A stretch of DNA of 64,000 nt from Bacteroidales bacterium UBA4333 (GTDB lineage Bacteria; Bacteroidota; Bacteroidia; Bacteroidales; Paludibacteraceae). Location of the stretch: NCBI GenBank assembly GCA_002394335.1, contig DGTP01000009.1, forward strand, positions 9,179 through 73,178, read 5' to 3'. The number at the start of each line of letters is the position of its first letter. The first letter of the stretch is position 1. This document shows, one piece after another, positions 48,637 through 56,915 of this stretch. The notes beneath the pieces are model-generated. The model was not told the origin of the DNA. It saw only the letters and a list, made by a program, of their open reading frames with translations, and did no database searches. Position numbers and translations under genes: made by a program.

Positions 48637-49497
48637 ATGCGTCAATTAAAAATTACAAAATCAATCACCAACCGTGAGTCTGCTTCTCTCGACAAGTATC
48701 TCCAGGAGATCGGTCGCGAGGATCTGATTACGGTGGAAGAGGAAGTGGAATTGGCTGGTCGCATTCGTAACGGCGATCGTGCTGCCTTGGAGAAGTTGAC
48801 TCGTTCGAACTTGCGCTTTGTTGTTTCTGTAGCCAAGCAGTACCAGAACCAAGGCTTGTCCCTGCCGGACTTAATCAACGAGGGAAACTTAGGACTTATC
48901 AAGGCGGCCGAGAAGTTTGATGAGACCCGTGGCTTCAAGTTCATCTCCTATGCTGTGTGGTGGATTCGTCAGTCGATCTTGCAAGCCCTGGCTGAGCAGA
49001 GCCGTATCGTGCGTCTGCCGCTTAACCAGGTAGGTTCAATGAACAAGATCAACAAGGCATTCCAGCGTTTCGAGCAGGAGTACGAGCGCAAGCCGAGTGC
49101 AGAGGAATTGGCAGAGATGCTGGACATCCCGGTAGATAAGATTGCCGACACCCTCAAGATGTCCGGTCGCCACATCAGCGTGGACGCTCCTTTCGTAGAG
49201 GGCGAGGACAACAGCCTCATTGATGTCATGGTCAACGAGGACTCTCCTAATGCCGACCGTGGATTGATCAACGAATCGCTCCGCAAAGAGATTGACCGCG
49301 CACTGGACACCCTCACCGAGCGTGAAGCGAATATCCTCCGCCAGTTCTTTGGCTTAGGATGTCCGGAGCGGACACTCGAGGAGATAGGCGAAGATCTGCA
49401 CCTCACACGCGAGCGTGTCCGTCAGATCAAAGAGAAAGCCGTGCATCGCCTCAAATCAGGACAACGCAGCCATATTCTGCAAACGTATTTGGGATAA
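48637..49497 (+). CDS. rpoD: Primary RNA polymerase sigma factor
   Basis: The 286-aa protein is a short sigma-70 of the Bacteroidetes housekeeping type: region 1.2 (SLDKYLQEIGREDLITVEEEVELAGRI), region 2 (NLRFVVSVAKQYQNQGLSLPDLINEGNLGLIKAAEKFDETRGFKFISYAVWWIRQSI), region 3, and region 4 (RTLEEIGEDLHLTRERVRQIKEKAVHRLK). It lacks the long region 1.1, as usual in the phylum, and recognises the TTTG/TAnnTTTG promoters described here. It is probably transcribed together with the tRNA upstream. Confidence 0.96.
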   Translation: MRQLKITKSITNRESASLDKYLQEIGREDLITVEEEVELAGRIRNGDRAALEKLTRSNLRFVVSVAKQYQNQGLSLPDLINEGNLGLIKAAEKFDETRGFKFISYAVWWIRQSILQALAEQSRIVRLPLNQVGSMNKINKAFQRFEQEYERKPSAEELAEMLDIPVDKIADTLKMSGRHISVDAPFVEGEDNSLIDVMVNEDSPNADRGLINESLRKEIDRALDTLTEREANILRQFFGLGCPERTLEEIGEDLHLTRERVRQIKEKAVHRLKSGQRSHILQTYLG

Positions 49498-49501
49498 GTT
49501 C

Positions 49502-50254
49502 TTAGAAGAAGAACGACATCTTCAAGCCGGTTCGTACTATGCTACGGCCGGCTTTTCTTGTGTACGCGAAATCCGGATCTGTCTTCATGGTACCATCTAC
49601 CCCTTCGGTGATAGTCACCACTGCCTGCTGAAACTGCACATCGGCAGAGACAGCTATTGCCGAGTTACTATTGATCTCATACCGGTATCCCACCATCAGG
49701 TCGGCGTACATTCCCCCTTTATATTGCTTGCTGAGCGCTACGCCATACCCCAGAGACACACCTACGACAGGCGCATGTTTGCTGAGCATCAGCGGTGCAC
49801 GCAATGCCGCTTGGATCGGTAGAAAATTATAGGTCTTGTCTATCACCTCGCCATGGTAGCCCAATCCTCCGCCTACGAAGATCTTCTTGCCTGCCAGATT
49901 GTGGGTTCCTACCAGCAGATCGACATTATAATGCGCCCCACCCTTATTATCGTTGGGCAGCATACTCACACCGGCACCCACTTCCAGCAGAATAGAGGCT
50001 TTCTTCTTATGTCCTTCGCCTACGGTCTTCACTTCTGTCACTGTCTCCTGTGCTTCTTTTTCATGGCTTATGGACACCACCTCCGCACGCGGATACTGCA
50101 TCCGCACGCCGGAGGCATCACGCAAAATTACCACCTCTTCGTTCTCCAGTACAATCGTACCTCGTACGGTAGCGCCACTTTTGAGTGTCACAACCTCGCC
50201 ACTCACGCTGATGCATGCTGCTATCAGCAGCATTATTAATAGTCTTCGTTTCAT
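49502..50254 (-). CDS. Exported outer-membrane-barrel-like protein
   Basis: The 250-aa product has a signal peptide (MKRRLLIMLLIAACISVSG) and an N-terminal ~50-residue beta module (VVTLKSGATVRGTIVLENEEVVILRDASGVRMQYPRAEVVSI) that looks like a small SH3/AgrO-type domain. From residue ~85 a barrel-like part follows (LLVGTHNLAGKKIFVGGGLGYHG..., YADLMVGYRYEI) ending KMSFFF. The specific function is unknown. It overlaps the RNase gene by 4 nt. Confidence 0.75.
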   Translation of the reverse strand: MKRRLLIMLLIAACISVSGEVVTLKSGATVRGTIVLENEEVVILRDASGVRMQYPRAEVVSISHEKEAQETVTEVKTVGEGHKKKASILLEVGAGVSMLPNDNKGGAHYNVDLLVGTHNLAGKKIFVGGGLGYHGEVIDKTYNFLPIQAALRAPLMLSKHAPVVGVSLGYGVALSKQYKGGMYADLMVGYRYEINSNSAIAVSADVQFQQAVVTITEGVDGTMKTDPDFAYTRKAGRSIVRTGLKMSFFF

Positions 50255-51636
50255 ATTTTCTGTTCCTTGTCTTCTATCAAATCAAAATCTATCTGCCCCT
50301 TCTCTGCATCGGCTTTCGCCACTTTCACCCGCACTCTGTCACCCAGTGCATAACGCGTATCCGAGTCCGAGGAGCGAAGAGCAAACCCATGTTCCTCGTA
50401 AATCATGTATTCGCCAGGGCATAGCTTGCGTATTGATACCAGCCCTTCGCATCGCGACTCATCCAGTCTCACAAAGAATCCGAAATCGGTCACGCTGCAT
50501 ATATATCCCTCCATCTCTTCGCCGATATGGTCTTCCATCCACAGCGCCTGATACATCTTGACCGACTCCCGCTCCGCCTGCAGCGCTGCCTGCTCTTGTT
50601 CCGAGAGATGGGTACACATCTCGTCTAACACCTCTATCGGCAGCGACTCTCCTTTGCCCGTCAGGATATACTTGGTCAGCAACCGGTGAACAATCAGATC
50701 CGGATACCGCCTGATAGGGGAGGTGAAATGGGTGTAGTGCTCGAAACGCAGTCCGTAGTGTCCGATATTCTTGGTGGCATAGACGGCTTTGGCTTGGGCA
50801 CGGATCATGAGTATATTCCGAACTTCTTGTGGCAGTGCCCCTCCCATCTTCTGCTCCAAAAGCGCGAGGTCGTTCAGTTTGTCTTCGTTGGGTTTGTCAT
50901 GCACGCGATAGATAAACGGAGGCGTAGCACCGCCCCTCTTACGGATAGAAGCCACATCTTGCGCCACTGTCCTGTTGGCAAGCAGCATCCACTCTTCTAT
51001 CAGGTGGTGCGCCTCGTTAGGGTGCTCAAAATAGATGTCAATGGGATGTCCGTGTTCATCCAGCCTGAAACGCATCTCATCCTGCTCAATGGTCATTGCC
51101 CCTTTGGCGACCCGCTCGTCACGCAGAATCTGCGAGAGCCGGTAGAGCGTCATGATCGCTTCCCTAAGTTCAGGTGTCATCCATTCTTCGTTGCCTGACT
51201 CCGCACCGGCGATGATGGTTTGTGCCTGATCGTAGTTGAGGCGCGCATTAGAGCGGATCACCGTGCGGCAGAGCTTATGCTTCTTCACACGTGCGCACTT
51301 GTCTATCGTGAATATCACTGACATCGTAAGTTTGTCCTCGTTGGGGCGGAGCGAACAGAGGTCATTACACAGCCACTCCGGTAACATCGGAAGCACCCTG
51401 TCCACCAAGTAGATGCTTGTCCCGCGCTGATAAGCTTCGTCGTCGGTACGGCTTCCGGGCTTGACATAATGGCTCACATCCGCGATATGCACACCTACCT
51501 GATAGGTGTCGTCATCCTCCTTGGCGAAGCTCAACGCATCGTCAAAATCCTTTGCATCTGCAGGGTCTATCGTCAGGGTAAAAACATCCCTCATATCCCT
51601 ACGCCGGAGTATTTCCACACGGTCTATCAAATTCAT
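50251..51636 (-). CDS. RNase II/R-family exoribonuclease lacking the N-terminal domains
   Basis: The 461-aa protein begins almost at the RNB catalytic core: MRDVFTLTIDPADAKDFDDALS (the metal-binding Asp residues), then GVHIADVSHYVKPGS, LPEWLCNDLCSLRPNEDKL, HHLIEEWMLLANRTVA, HYTHFTSPIRRYPDLIVHR, and a C-terminal S1 domain (EGYICSVTDFGFFVRLDESRCEGLVSI). RNase R of Bacteroidetes is usually ~700 aa with two cold-shock domains before RNB; these are absent, and a promoter lies directly at the 5' end. All active-site residues remain. ATG 51594 is an alternative start. Confidence 0.87.
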   Translation of the reverse strand: MNLIDRVEILRRRDMRDVFTLTIDPADAKDFDDALSFAKEDDDTYQVGVHIADVSHYVKPGSRTDDEAYQRGTSIYLVDRVLPMLPEWLCNDLCSLRPNEDKLTMSVIFTIDKCARVKKHKLCRTVIRSNARLNYDQAQTIIAGAESGNEEWMTPELREAIMTLYRLSQILRDERVAKGAMTIEQDEMRFRLDEHGHPIDIYFEHPNEAHHLIEEWMLLANRTVAQDVASIRKRGGATPPFIYRVHDKPNEDKLNDLALLEQKMGGALPQEVRNILMIRAQAKAVYATKNIGHYGLRFEHYTHFTSPIRRYPDLIVHRLLTKYILTGKGESLPIEVLDEMCTHLSEQEQAALQAERESVKMYQALWMEDHIGEEMEGYICSVTDFGFFVRLDESRCEGLVSIRKLCPGEYMIYEEHGFALRSSDSDTRYALGDRVRVKVAKADAEKGQIDFDLIEDKEQKI

Positions 51637-51640
51637 GCCA

Positions 51641-51672
51641 CAAAGATACAATTTTTTTCTCATATGAGCAAA
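51641..51672 (-). promoter_or_regulatory. Promoter directly abutting the RNase start
   Basis: On the minus strand TTTG is at 51672-51669 and TATCTTTG at 51648-51641, with a 20-nt spacer. Only 4 nt separate the -7 box from ATG 51636, so the transcript would be leaderless or use ATG 51594. Confidence 0.75.
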
Positions 51673-51748
51673 AAAAACTTACTTTTTAATGCAACATCCA
51701 ACTTTTTGACAAATTCAGTCGACTTATCGTAAAAAAGGACATACGTCT

Positions 51749-51780
51749 ATTGCATATATCCCTTTTTTTAAGTAATTTTG
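51749..51780 (+). promoter_or_regulatory. Promoter of the small AraC-type gene
   Basis: ATTGCATAT starts at 51749, and TAATTTTG lies at 51773-51780 with a 20-nt spacer; the start codon is at 51834. Confidence 0.7.
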
Positions 51781-51833
51781 CACTCCGAAATTGGAAAAGG
51801 GTAATCTATACACCCATTTTTGGGATAAAAAAA

Positions 51834-52205
51834 ATGGTTAACTCAAAAAATACAAAAAAGGTTAATATACCATATGAAGATCAGCGGAAAGTCTTGGAAG
51901 AATGGATGGATAAGAAAAAGCCGTATCTCCGTCAAAATTTTCGCATAGAAGATCTTCGGGCAGCTCTTCCGCTCAATCGCACATATCTTTCTCGTCTTAT
52001 TAATAACGAGTATCATTGTTCTTTCTTCCATTTCGTTGCTCGCTATAGGGTAGAAGAAGCCAAACGATTGATGGCAACAAACCCGAATCTCATGCTTCAA
52101 GAGGTAGCAGCGCAGGCTGGATTTGCATCCTCAACCGTTTTTGGTCGCGTTTTCGCACGCGAAACAGGTATGACACCATCGGCTTGGAGACGCACTAACA
52201 AATAG
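51834..52205 (+). CDS. Small AraC-type DNA-binding protein
   Basis: The 123-aa protein consists essentially of the AraC/XylS double helix-turn-helix: FRIEDLRAALPLNRTYLSRLINNEYHCSFFHFVARYRVEEAKRLM and LQEVAAQAGFASSTVFGRVFARETGMTPSAWRR. It has no sensor domain in the chain. Such DNA-binding fragments occur in Bacteroidales as orphan regulators or as the C-terminal parts of hybrid sensors. Start 51834 is chosen because the upstream in-frame sequence lies inside the promoter. Confidence 0.85.
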   Translation: MVNSKNTKKVNIPYEDQRKVLEEWMDKKKPYLRQNFRIEDLRAALPLNRTYLSRLINNEYHCSFFHFVARYRVEEAKRLMATNPNLMLQEVAAQAGFASSTVFGRVFARETGMTPSAWRRTNK

Positions 52206-52365
52206 CGTTGGCTTTCATAACCACCGCGCGCTCTATGTCATACTCAGCGGAGTTCCTGCATACCTGTCGTGGGTTGCGAGGCACAGGTTTTCTGTGTCGG
52301 TGTAATGGAAAGCCTTACCGCAGGACGACAGTCTTGCGGTTTTTTGATAAAAAAGGGCGATTTTT

Positions 52366-52397
52366 TTTGCAAATACGGGAAATTATCTGTATCTTTG
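52366..52397 (+). promoter_or_regulatory. Promoter of the 52430 gene
   Basis: TTTG is at 52366-52369 and TATCTTTG at 52390-52397, with a 20-nt spacer and a 32-nt leader to ATG 52430. Confidence 0.8.
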
Positions 52398-52429
52398 TGT
52401 CCTGTTTTGGATTATTAACCTGCTCGCAT

Positions 52430-53272
52430 ATGAAAAAACTATTCGCTTTACTGCTCTCCTGCGCTGCTGTCAGTGCCATGAGCCAGACACAGGATCCCCC
52501 GAAAGACTCACACATTGTGGACGGTTTCACCTCCGTGATGACTATTGCCGGTGAGACCAACTCTCCCGAAACCCCGCAAGACTCCGTCATCGTCAGTACG
52601 CCCGATGTGGCCATACCCCTCTGGAAGCAGAAGCTGTACTATGGTTATAATTTCGACATCTACTACCACCACGACTCGCGTTCCAACCGCAAAGAGAATG
52701 GTTTTTCCATTGCCATCACACCTGAAATTGGCTGGAAACTGAATGAGAAATGGCATCTTGGTATGCGTTTCGGAGGCAGTTATCAGCATATCTATACCAC
52801 CTACTCGTTCGACATTCTCGACACCACCCACTCAACCAGCCTCCGCGTGCAACAGGGTTCATGGGAGGTTGCGCCGTATGTGCGGTACAAGATGAAAAGT
52901 CTTTTCAACGGCAAACTGGACATCTGGATGGAGGCGCACCTCTATACCGGTATGGAGTTTCCGCGCGTTACTGACGGCGATGCCACCGGCACCGACTATG
53001 ACGGTCTGAGGCATAGCATCACCTACGGTGCGCAACTGTCGCCGGTTATCACCTATAAGTTCAACCGCAAAAGCACCTTCCAGGTTTTCTTCTCTATCCT
53101 CAGCCTCGGCTATAGCGGTACCACCTACTGCTATTCCGATCCGCAGAAGGGTAAATACAACGAGTACACCAACGATGTAATCCTGTTTTCGGGCAAACTG
53201 CGCAACCTCATCGCCAACCAGTTCACGCCAGGTCTCTATGGTCTGAAATTCGGTATTCAGAAGAGCTTCTAA
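52430..53272 (+). CDS. Outer-membrane beta-barrel-like protein
   Basis: The 280-aa product begins MKKLFALLLSCAAVSAMSQ, a Sec signal peptide; the start at 52430 follows a well-placed promoter. The mature part, after a short Asp/Ser-rich region, has long strand patterns (GFSIAITPEIGWKLNEKWHLGMRFGGSY, WEVAPYVRYKMKSLFNGKLDIWMEAHLYTG) and ends LYGLKFGIQKSF, typical of outer-membrane barrels. The specific family is unknown. Its 3' end overlaps the convergent gene by 4 nt. Confidence 0.78.
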   Translation: MKKLFALLLSCAAVSAMSQTQDPPKDSHIVDGFTSVMTIAGETNSPETPQDSVIVSTPDVAIPLWKQKLYYGYNFDIYYHHDSRSNRKENGFSIAITPEIGWKLNEKWHLGMRFGGSYQHIYTTYSFDILDTTHSTSLRVQQGSWEVAPYVRYKMKSLFNGKLDIWMEAHLYTGMEFPRVTDGDATGTDYDGLRHSITYGAQLSPVITYKFNRKSTFQVFFSILSLGYSGTTYCYSDPQKGKYNEYTNDVILFSGKLRNLIANQFTPGLYGLKFGIQKSF

Positions 53273-54171
53273 AAAACCCTCTGACCCTGCATGGTGTATC
53301 TCTTGCCCCCGCGGGAAATATAGATAGTACCATCCTTCAGTACCTTGGTCCATTGTACATGCTCGATGCCTTCCACTGCATCGGGATGAAGGTCTTCGGC
53401 ACCTGTCACCTCCGTAGAAGTTTCGCCCAGCCATCCGCAGACTTGATCCAGCGCCGTATAGACTTTCACGAAATGAATGCCGGTGAGATGAGCCGGCGTA
53501 CCGTCTGATTTGACTGCCCAATCTATATCCAGTTTGGCTTCTTCGGCCGTGTTGGGCTGATTGTCCGCATAGCCCCACGGATAAGCGCGGAGTACATAAT
53601 AGGTTCCCTCGCCGGAGAGATCTTCGTAATTATCCGCCAGACGGCTACCGCTGAACGTGATACTGCCCTCCTCTATCCACTGCGGGTATTTTGTACCCTC
53701 GTCCTGACGCCGATAGGTCACTGTATAGTGATGATCTGTCTTGTCGGAGTTGTATTCGCTTCCTGCCAGTTCATACCATTCGTCATCGGGTTTGCCGTTG
53801 CCGTTGGCGTCAACACTCACCATCACTATGCCCGGTTCTGATGAGTTCGTAAAGGTATTTCCGAGAACCAGCAGGTCTTTCGCGCCGGGGACGTTGAGTA
53901 CCATATGATCGAACCCGAAGACCACATATCCTCCCCAACCGCCAAGGCTGATCATCCCGCGTGCGTTTTCGGCAATGGCTTCTTCGGCTTTCAGCCTCAT
54001 GTCATTGGCATCATCCCCTTCTTCGTATTCTGGAAGTTTGTTTACAAACTGCCCTGGTGCCGGCATATACTCCCAAACACGCGAGATATAAGGAGAGACT
54101 GCCTGTGTCTCCATACAGACCGTCATACAGAATACTATCGACAGTAAAACTAAGATTATTCTATTTCTCAT
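53269..54171 (-). CDS. Cell-surface protein with C-terminal sorting-like tail
   Basis: The 300-aa product begins MRNRIILVLLSIVFCMTVCM, a signal peptide, followed by SPYISRVWEYMPAPGQFVN, GGWGGYVVFGFDHMV, DANGNGKPDDEWYELAGSEY (a Ca-binding-like DxNGNGxPDD loop) and HFVKVYTALDQVCGWLGETSTEV. This matches a family of Bacteroidales surface proteins seen near surface-exposed lipoproteins. The last ~25 residues (DGTIYISRGGKRYTMQGQRV) resemble the short C-terminal tail common on exported Bacteroidales proteins. Function is unknown. Confidence 0.78.
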   Translation of the reverse strand: MRNRIILVLLSIVFCMTVCMETQAVSPYISRVWEYMPAPGQFVNKLPEYEEGDDANDMRLKAEEAIAENARGMISLGGWGGYVVFGFDHMVLNVPGAKDLLVLGNTFTNSSEPGIVMVSVDANGNGKPDDEWYELAGSEYNSDKTDHHYTVTYRRQDEGTKYPQWIEEGSITFSGSRLADNYEDLSGEGTYYVLRAYPWGYADNQPNTAEEAKLDIDWAVKSDGTPAHLTGIHFVKVYTALDQVCGWLGETSTEVTGAEDLHPDAVEGIEHVQWTKVLKDGTIYISRGGKRYTMQGQRVF

Positions 54172-54204
54172 AACATCTATTTCTTTCTGCACGCAAATTG
54201 CGTG

Positions 54205-54236
54205 CAAAGTTACTACTTTTTTCGGACATATGCAAG
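54205..54236 (-). promoter_or_regulatory. Promoter of the cell-surface protein gene
   Basis: On the minus strand CTTGCATAT begins at 54236 and TAACTTTG lies at 54212-54205, with a 20-nt spacer. Confidence 0.8.
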
Positions 54237-54303
54237 ACAATCGTCATATTTTGTTCATTTTCATATGCTATATCTATTGTGTAAAATCTCTTGTCATGAC
54301 CGA

Positions 54304-54416
54304 TTTTTTCGAACGCTCTGTTCAAAAATGCAACGTTAGTTGTTCTTAGTCATTCTTAGTCATCCGTTACACATTACCGATACTATCTGTACCCCATTCC
54401 CTACCCATTGCCTACC
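54304..54416 (+). repeat. Intergenic repeat family (copy C)
   Basis: The stretch aligns with 29868-29968 (inverted) and partly with 3517-3590. Shared landmarks are TTTTTTCGAACGC, GTTCAAAAA, CGTTAGT.GTTCTT, ATTCTTAGTCAT and CCATTGCCTACC. Confidence 0.7.
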
Positions 54417-54440
54417 AGACTGCAATCCATCACACCTTTC

Positions 54441-54488
54441 CACACAAACAAGATGAGCGACTTCTCTGTCGCCCATCTTGTTTGTGTG
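54441..54488. terminator. Long stem-loop terminator after the DUF4270 gene
   Basis: CACACAAACAAGATG.GCGAC pairs with GTCGC.CATCTTGTTTGTGTG (about 20 bp, one A.C mismatch) around TTCTCT. It lies 20 nt after the minus-strand DUF4270 stop and could act in both directions. Confidence 0.7.
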
Positions 54489-54508
54489 TATCCCGCTCTT
54501 ATCCCCGC

Positions 54509-55933
54509 TTAGAATCCTGAATAAACCAACTGGAGAGCCATGCCGCTCTGCGCTGAGCGGATGACGGTAGCAGAAACCGACTGCGCCTGCTTGACCGAAG
54601 AAATCACCGTTGTGTTCGAGAGTGTGGAGGTATTGACCGTCACAGGAATGAGAAGCATCTCCAGACTCTGAGGTACCGAATCCTGACGCAGTTCGTGGGT
54701 GAGCAGCGTAGCCAGATCATAGGAGTAATAATAGATCGGATCTCCTACCGAGTCTGTGCCCTGAGTCAATGTCGCTACGATGGCACAAGTGTCCTCCGGC
54801 AGTTTGCTGTCCTCAAAGAAGCGGTTCTCATAGGCTGTTCGCTTGATAAGCATCATCGCCGGTGCCGGCTGGAGCCAGTCATTACGGCTACGGTCCGTAG
54901 TAGAGCCGGTAAAGACATTCTCGACATCCACCCGCAACTGCGCAAGGTTGACATACGGACGCTTGTAGAGTATATCACCGGAGGGCAGAACTGTTTCTAC
55001 CATATTGGTATAGATCGTACTCTCCATCTCCTTGATTGGCAAGCTGATAGCGGTATAGACACCTGCCGGCGAAATGACATAATTATGCAACGGCTGCGAT
55101 GCCAGATTGTCAATCAGCTCATCCTTGTCCAGATACTGGATACGATTGATGGTTCGAACCTCCGAGTTGGCATAGAACGCCTTCATATCATTCACGGTCG
55201 TATCCCGCCCTGCCTTGTCATACGAGAAATGATAATAGACTGCTATAGCAATATCGGATATATTGAGCATCGTTGAACTACCGAACTCGCTCTCGATAAA
55301 AATTCCCTTGAACTGACGATTAAACTCCTCTTGGGTTCCGAACTGCCGGATTGCCGCAAAACGGCGGAAGAAGTCCGAAGTCGAATCACTCATCATCTTC
55401 ACCATCGGCACATAATTACCATTGGTATCCATGACCGAATCCTGTTTCTCGGAGGCTACGATGATACGTTTGTTCTTCAATATCGGTTTGGTCTTTGTGC
55501 AATACCGAGAGAGGTCAATATCGGTGGTATAGGAGCGGTTGTAGTTGAGCACATCGCCGTCCAGTTCATAGACATTGATTGCCATAGGAGAGGCATCGTC
55601 GCCCACCCATGAAGCATAGCGGAAGAAAAGGGCTATCGAGTCCACCTCGGCATTTTCGGGATAGGCATACCCTTCAGGACACGCCAACTGGGTCAGAACA
55701 TCCGCTTTGAGCGTACCGAAATCGGTCTCCAACTCTCCTAACAGCACCGAGTCCGGATTAGAGACGATAGCACCGCTATTCATAATCTCGGAAGTCAACG
55801 GAAAAGTGTCGGCAAGCACTACAATGCTGTCACCGCCATCCAACAATCCGCTACCTACATAGGTAATATCGTCCTTGCATCCGGACAACACCACCGCTGC
55901 CACAACTAATATCCACAAGAAAAATTTTCTCAT
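54509..55933 (-). CDS. DUF4270 lipoprotein
   Basis: The 474-aa product begins MRKFFLWILVVAAVVLSGC, a lipoprotein signal with Cys at residue 19, followed by the typical DUF4270 start KDDITYVGSGLL and LLGELETDFGTLKADVLTQL. The long mature part is beta-rich. DUF4270 proteins are outer-membrane-associated lipoproteins of Bacteroidetes usually located beside the short starch synthase and panC, as here. Function is unknown. Its start overlaps the GT5 stop by 4 nt. Confidence 0.88.
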   Translation of the reverse strand: MRKFFLWILVVAAVVLSGCKDDITYVGSGLLDGGDSIVVLADTFPLTSEIMNSGAIVSNPDSVLLGELETDFGTLKADVLTQLACPEGYAYPENAEVDSIALFFRYASWVGDDASPMAINVYELDGDVLNYNRSYTTDIDLSRYCTKTKPILKNKRIIVASEKQDSVMDTNGNYVPMVKMMSDSTSDFFRRFAAIRQFGTQEEFNRQFKGIFIESEFGSSTMLNISDIAIAVYYHFSYDKAGRDTTVNDMKAFYANSEVRTINRIQYLDKDELIDNLASQPLHNYVISPAGVYTAISLPIKEMESTIYTNMVETVLPSGDILYKRPYVNLAQLRVDVENVFTGSTTDRSRNDWLQPAPAMMLIKRTAYENRFFEDSKLPEDTCAIVATLTQGTDSVGDPIYYYSYDLATLLTHELRQDSVPQSLEMLLIPVTVNTSTLSNTTVISSVKQAQSVSATVIRSAQSGMALQLVYSGF

Positions 55934-56748
55934 TCTGCTAATAATCCTCTATAGAACTCCAGATAGCGCTCCCGCGAACTGTCAGGAGAATACTCCAAGA
56001 TCGGTTTGTTCTTCGTAGCGGCATAGTTCTGCACACGGGTGTTGATCTTCTCTGTAGCGAAGACGATGGCGTCCGAATAGTCGATAGCCAGACGCATCAA
56101 CTCCTCATAACCTACCGGGAAACCGTCTATCATACGGATATCGTTTGGTGAAATGCCCGGCAGAAGACAGAGTTTGCTGGCATAGCGCGTAGAGAAAGGC
56201 ACCGTATATTCCTTATCATCTATCATGAGCACGACCTTCGAGTTCCTGAAAAACGGCTCATCACTGTACGCACGCTTCAGGAACAGCGGAATCAAGGCTG
56301 CCATCCAACCGGAGCAATGCACGATATCGGGCGTCCAATGCTGTTTCTTGACCGTCTCAATCACTCCGCGGGCAAAGAATATCGTACGGTTGTCATTTTC
56401 AGGGCTGTCAACAACATCCCCCGACGTGCCTTTATTACGATGAAAGAGATCATCGTTGTCTGTGAAATAAACCTGCATGCGCGCAGAAGGGATAGACGCC
56501 ACTTTGATGAGCAGCGGATAATCTGTATCTTCTATAATGAGATTCATACCCGAGAGACGAATAACCTCATGCAACTGATTTCTACGCTCGTTGATATCAC
56601 CGAACTTAGGCATAAAATTACGCGTCTCAAAACCATTCTGCTGAAAATACTCCGGTAGTTGCCTATTGAGCAGTCGTACCGGCGTCTCTTCCGATAGATA
56701 AGGATAAATCTCCTGAGAGCAGAATAAAATACGTTTTGGCTCTTTCAT
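55930..56748 (-). CDS. Short GT5 glycogen/starch synthase-like protein
   Basis: The 272-aa protein begins MKEPKRILFCSQEIYPYLSEE and has ETPVRLLNRQLPEYFQQNGFETRNFMPKFGDINERRNQLHEVIRLSG and TPDIVHCSGWMAALIPLFLKRAY, which correspond to the N-terminal Rossmann domain of GT5 glycogen synthase. The C-terminal catalytic half is missing, as in the other Bacteroidetes members of this neighbourhood, and the KxGG-like nucleotide-binding start is altered to EETPV. It may be a non-catalytic regulator or have lost synthase activity. Start 56748 is chosen over codons upstream that overlap the promoter. Confidence 0.83.
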   Translation of the reverse strand: MKEPKRILFCSQEIYPYLSEETPVRLLNRQLPEYFQQNGFETRNFMPKFGDINERRNQLHEVIRLSGMNLIIEDTDYPLLIKVASIPSARMQVYFTDNDDLFHRNKGTSGDVVDSPENDNRTIFFARGVIETVKKQHWTPDIVHCSGWMAALIPLFLKRAYSDEPFFRNSKVVLMIDDKEYTVPFSTRYASKLCLLPGISPNDIRMIDGFPVGYEELMRLAIDYSDAIVFATEKINTRVQNYAATKNKPILEYSPDSSRERYLEFYRGLLAE

Positions 56749-56786
56749 AGGCGTCACTTTTGATAAATGATATAAAAAAGGCACTG

Positions 56787-56794
56787 CAAAGGTA
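56787..56794 (-). promoter_or_regulatory. -7 box of the GT5-DUF4270 operon
   Basis: TACCTTTG on the minus strand (56794-56787) lies 39 nt before ATG 56748. No clear TTTG is seen at the expected spacing. Confidence 0.5.
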
Positions 56795-56877
56795 CAAAAA
56801 TTTTTTGACAAAATAAAATTTTTCTCGTTTTTTTACTGTTTTTGGGCAAAAAATTTTTATTTTACAATATTTTTATG

Positions 56878-56885
56878 TAACTTTG
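56878..56885 (+). promoter_or_regulatory. -7 box of panC
   Basis: TAACTTTG lies 30 nt before the start codon at 56916. The upstream sequence is very AT-rich, and the -33 element is TTTT rather than TTTG at a 20-nt spacing. Confidence 0.55.
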
Positions 56886-56915
56886 CACCCAAAATTGAAA
56901 CAAAATCATCCATAT

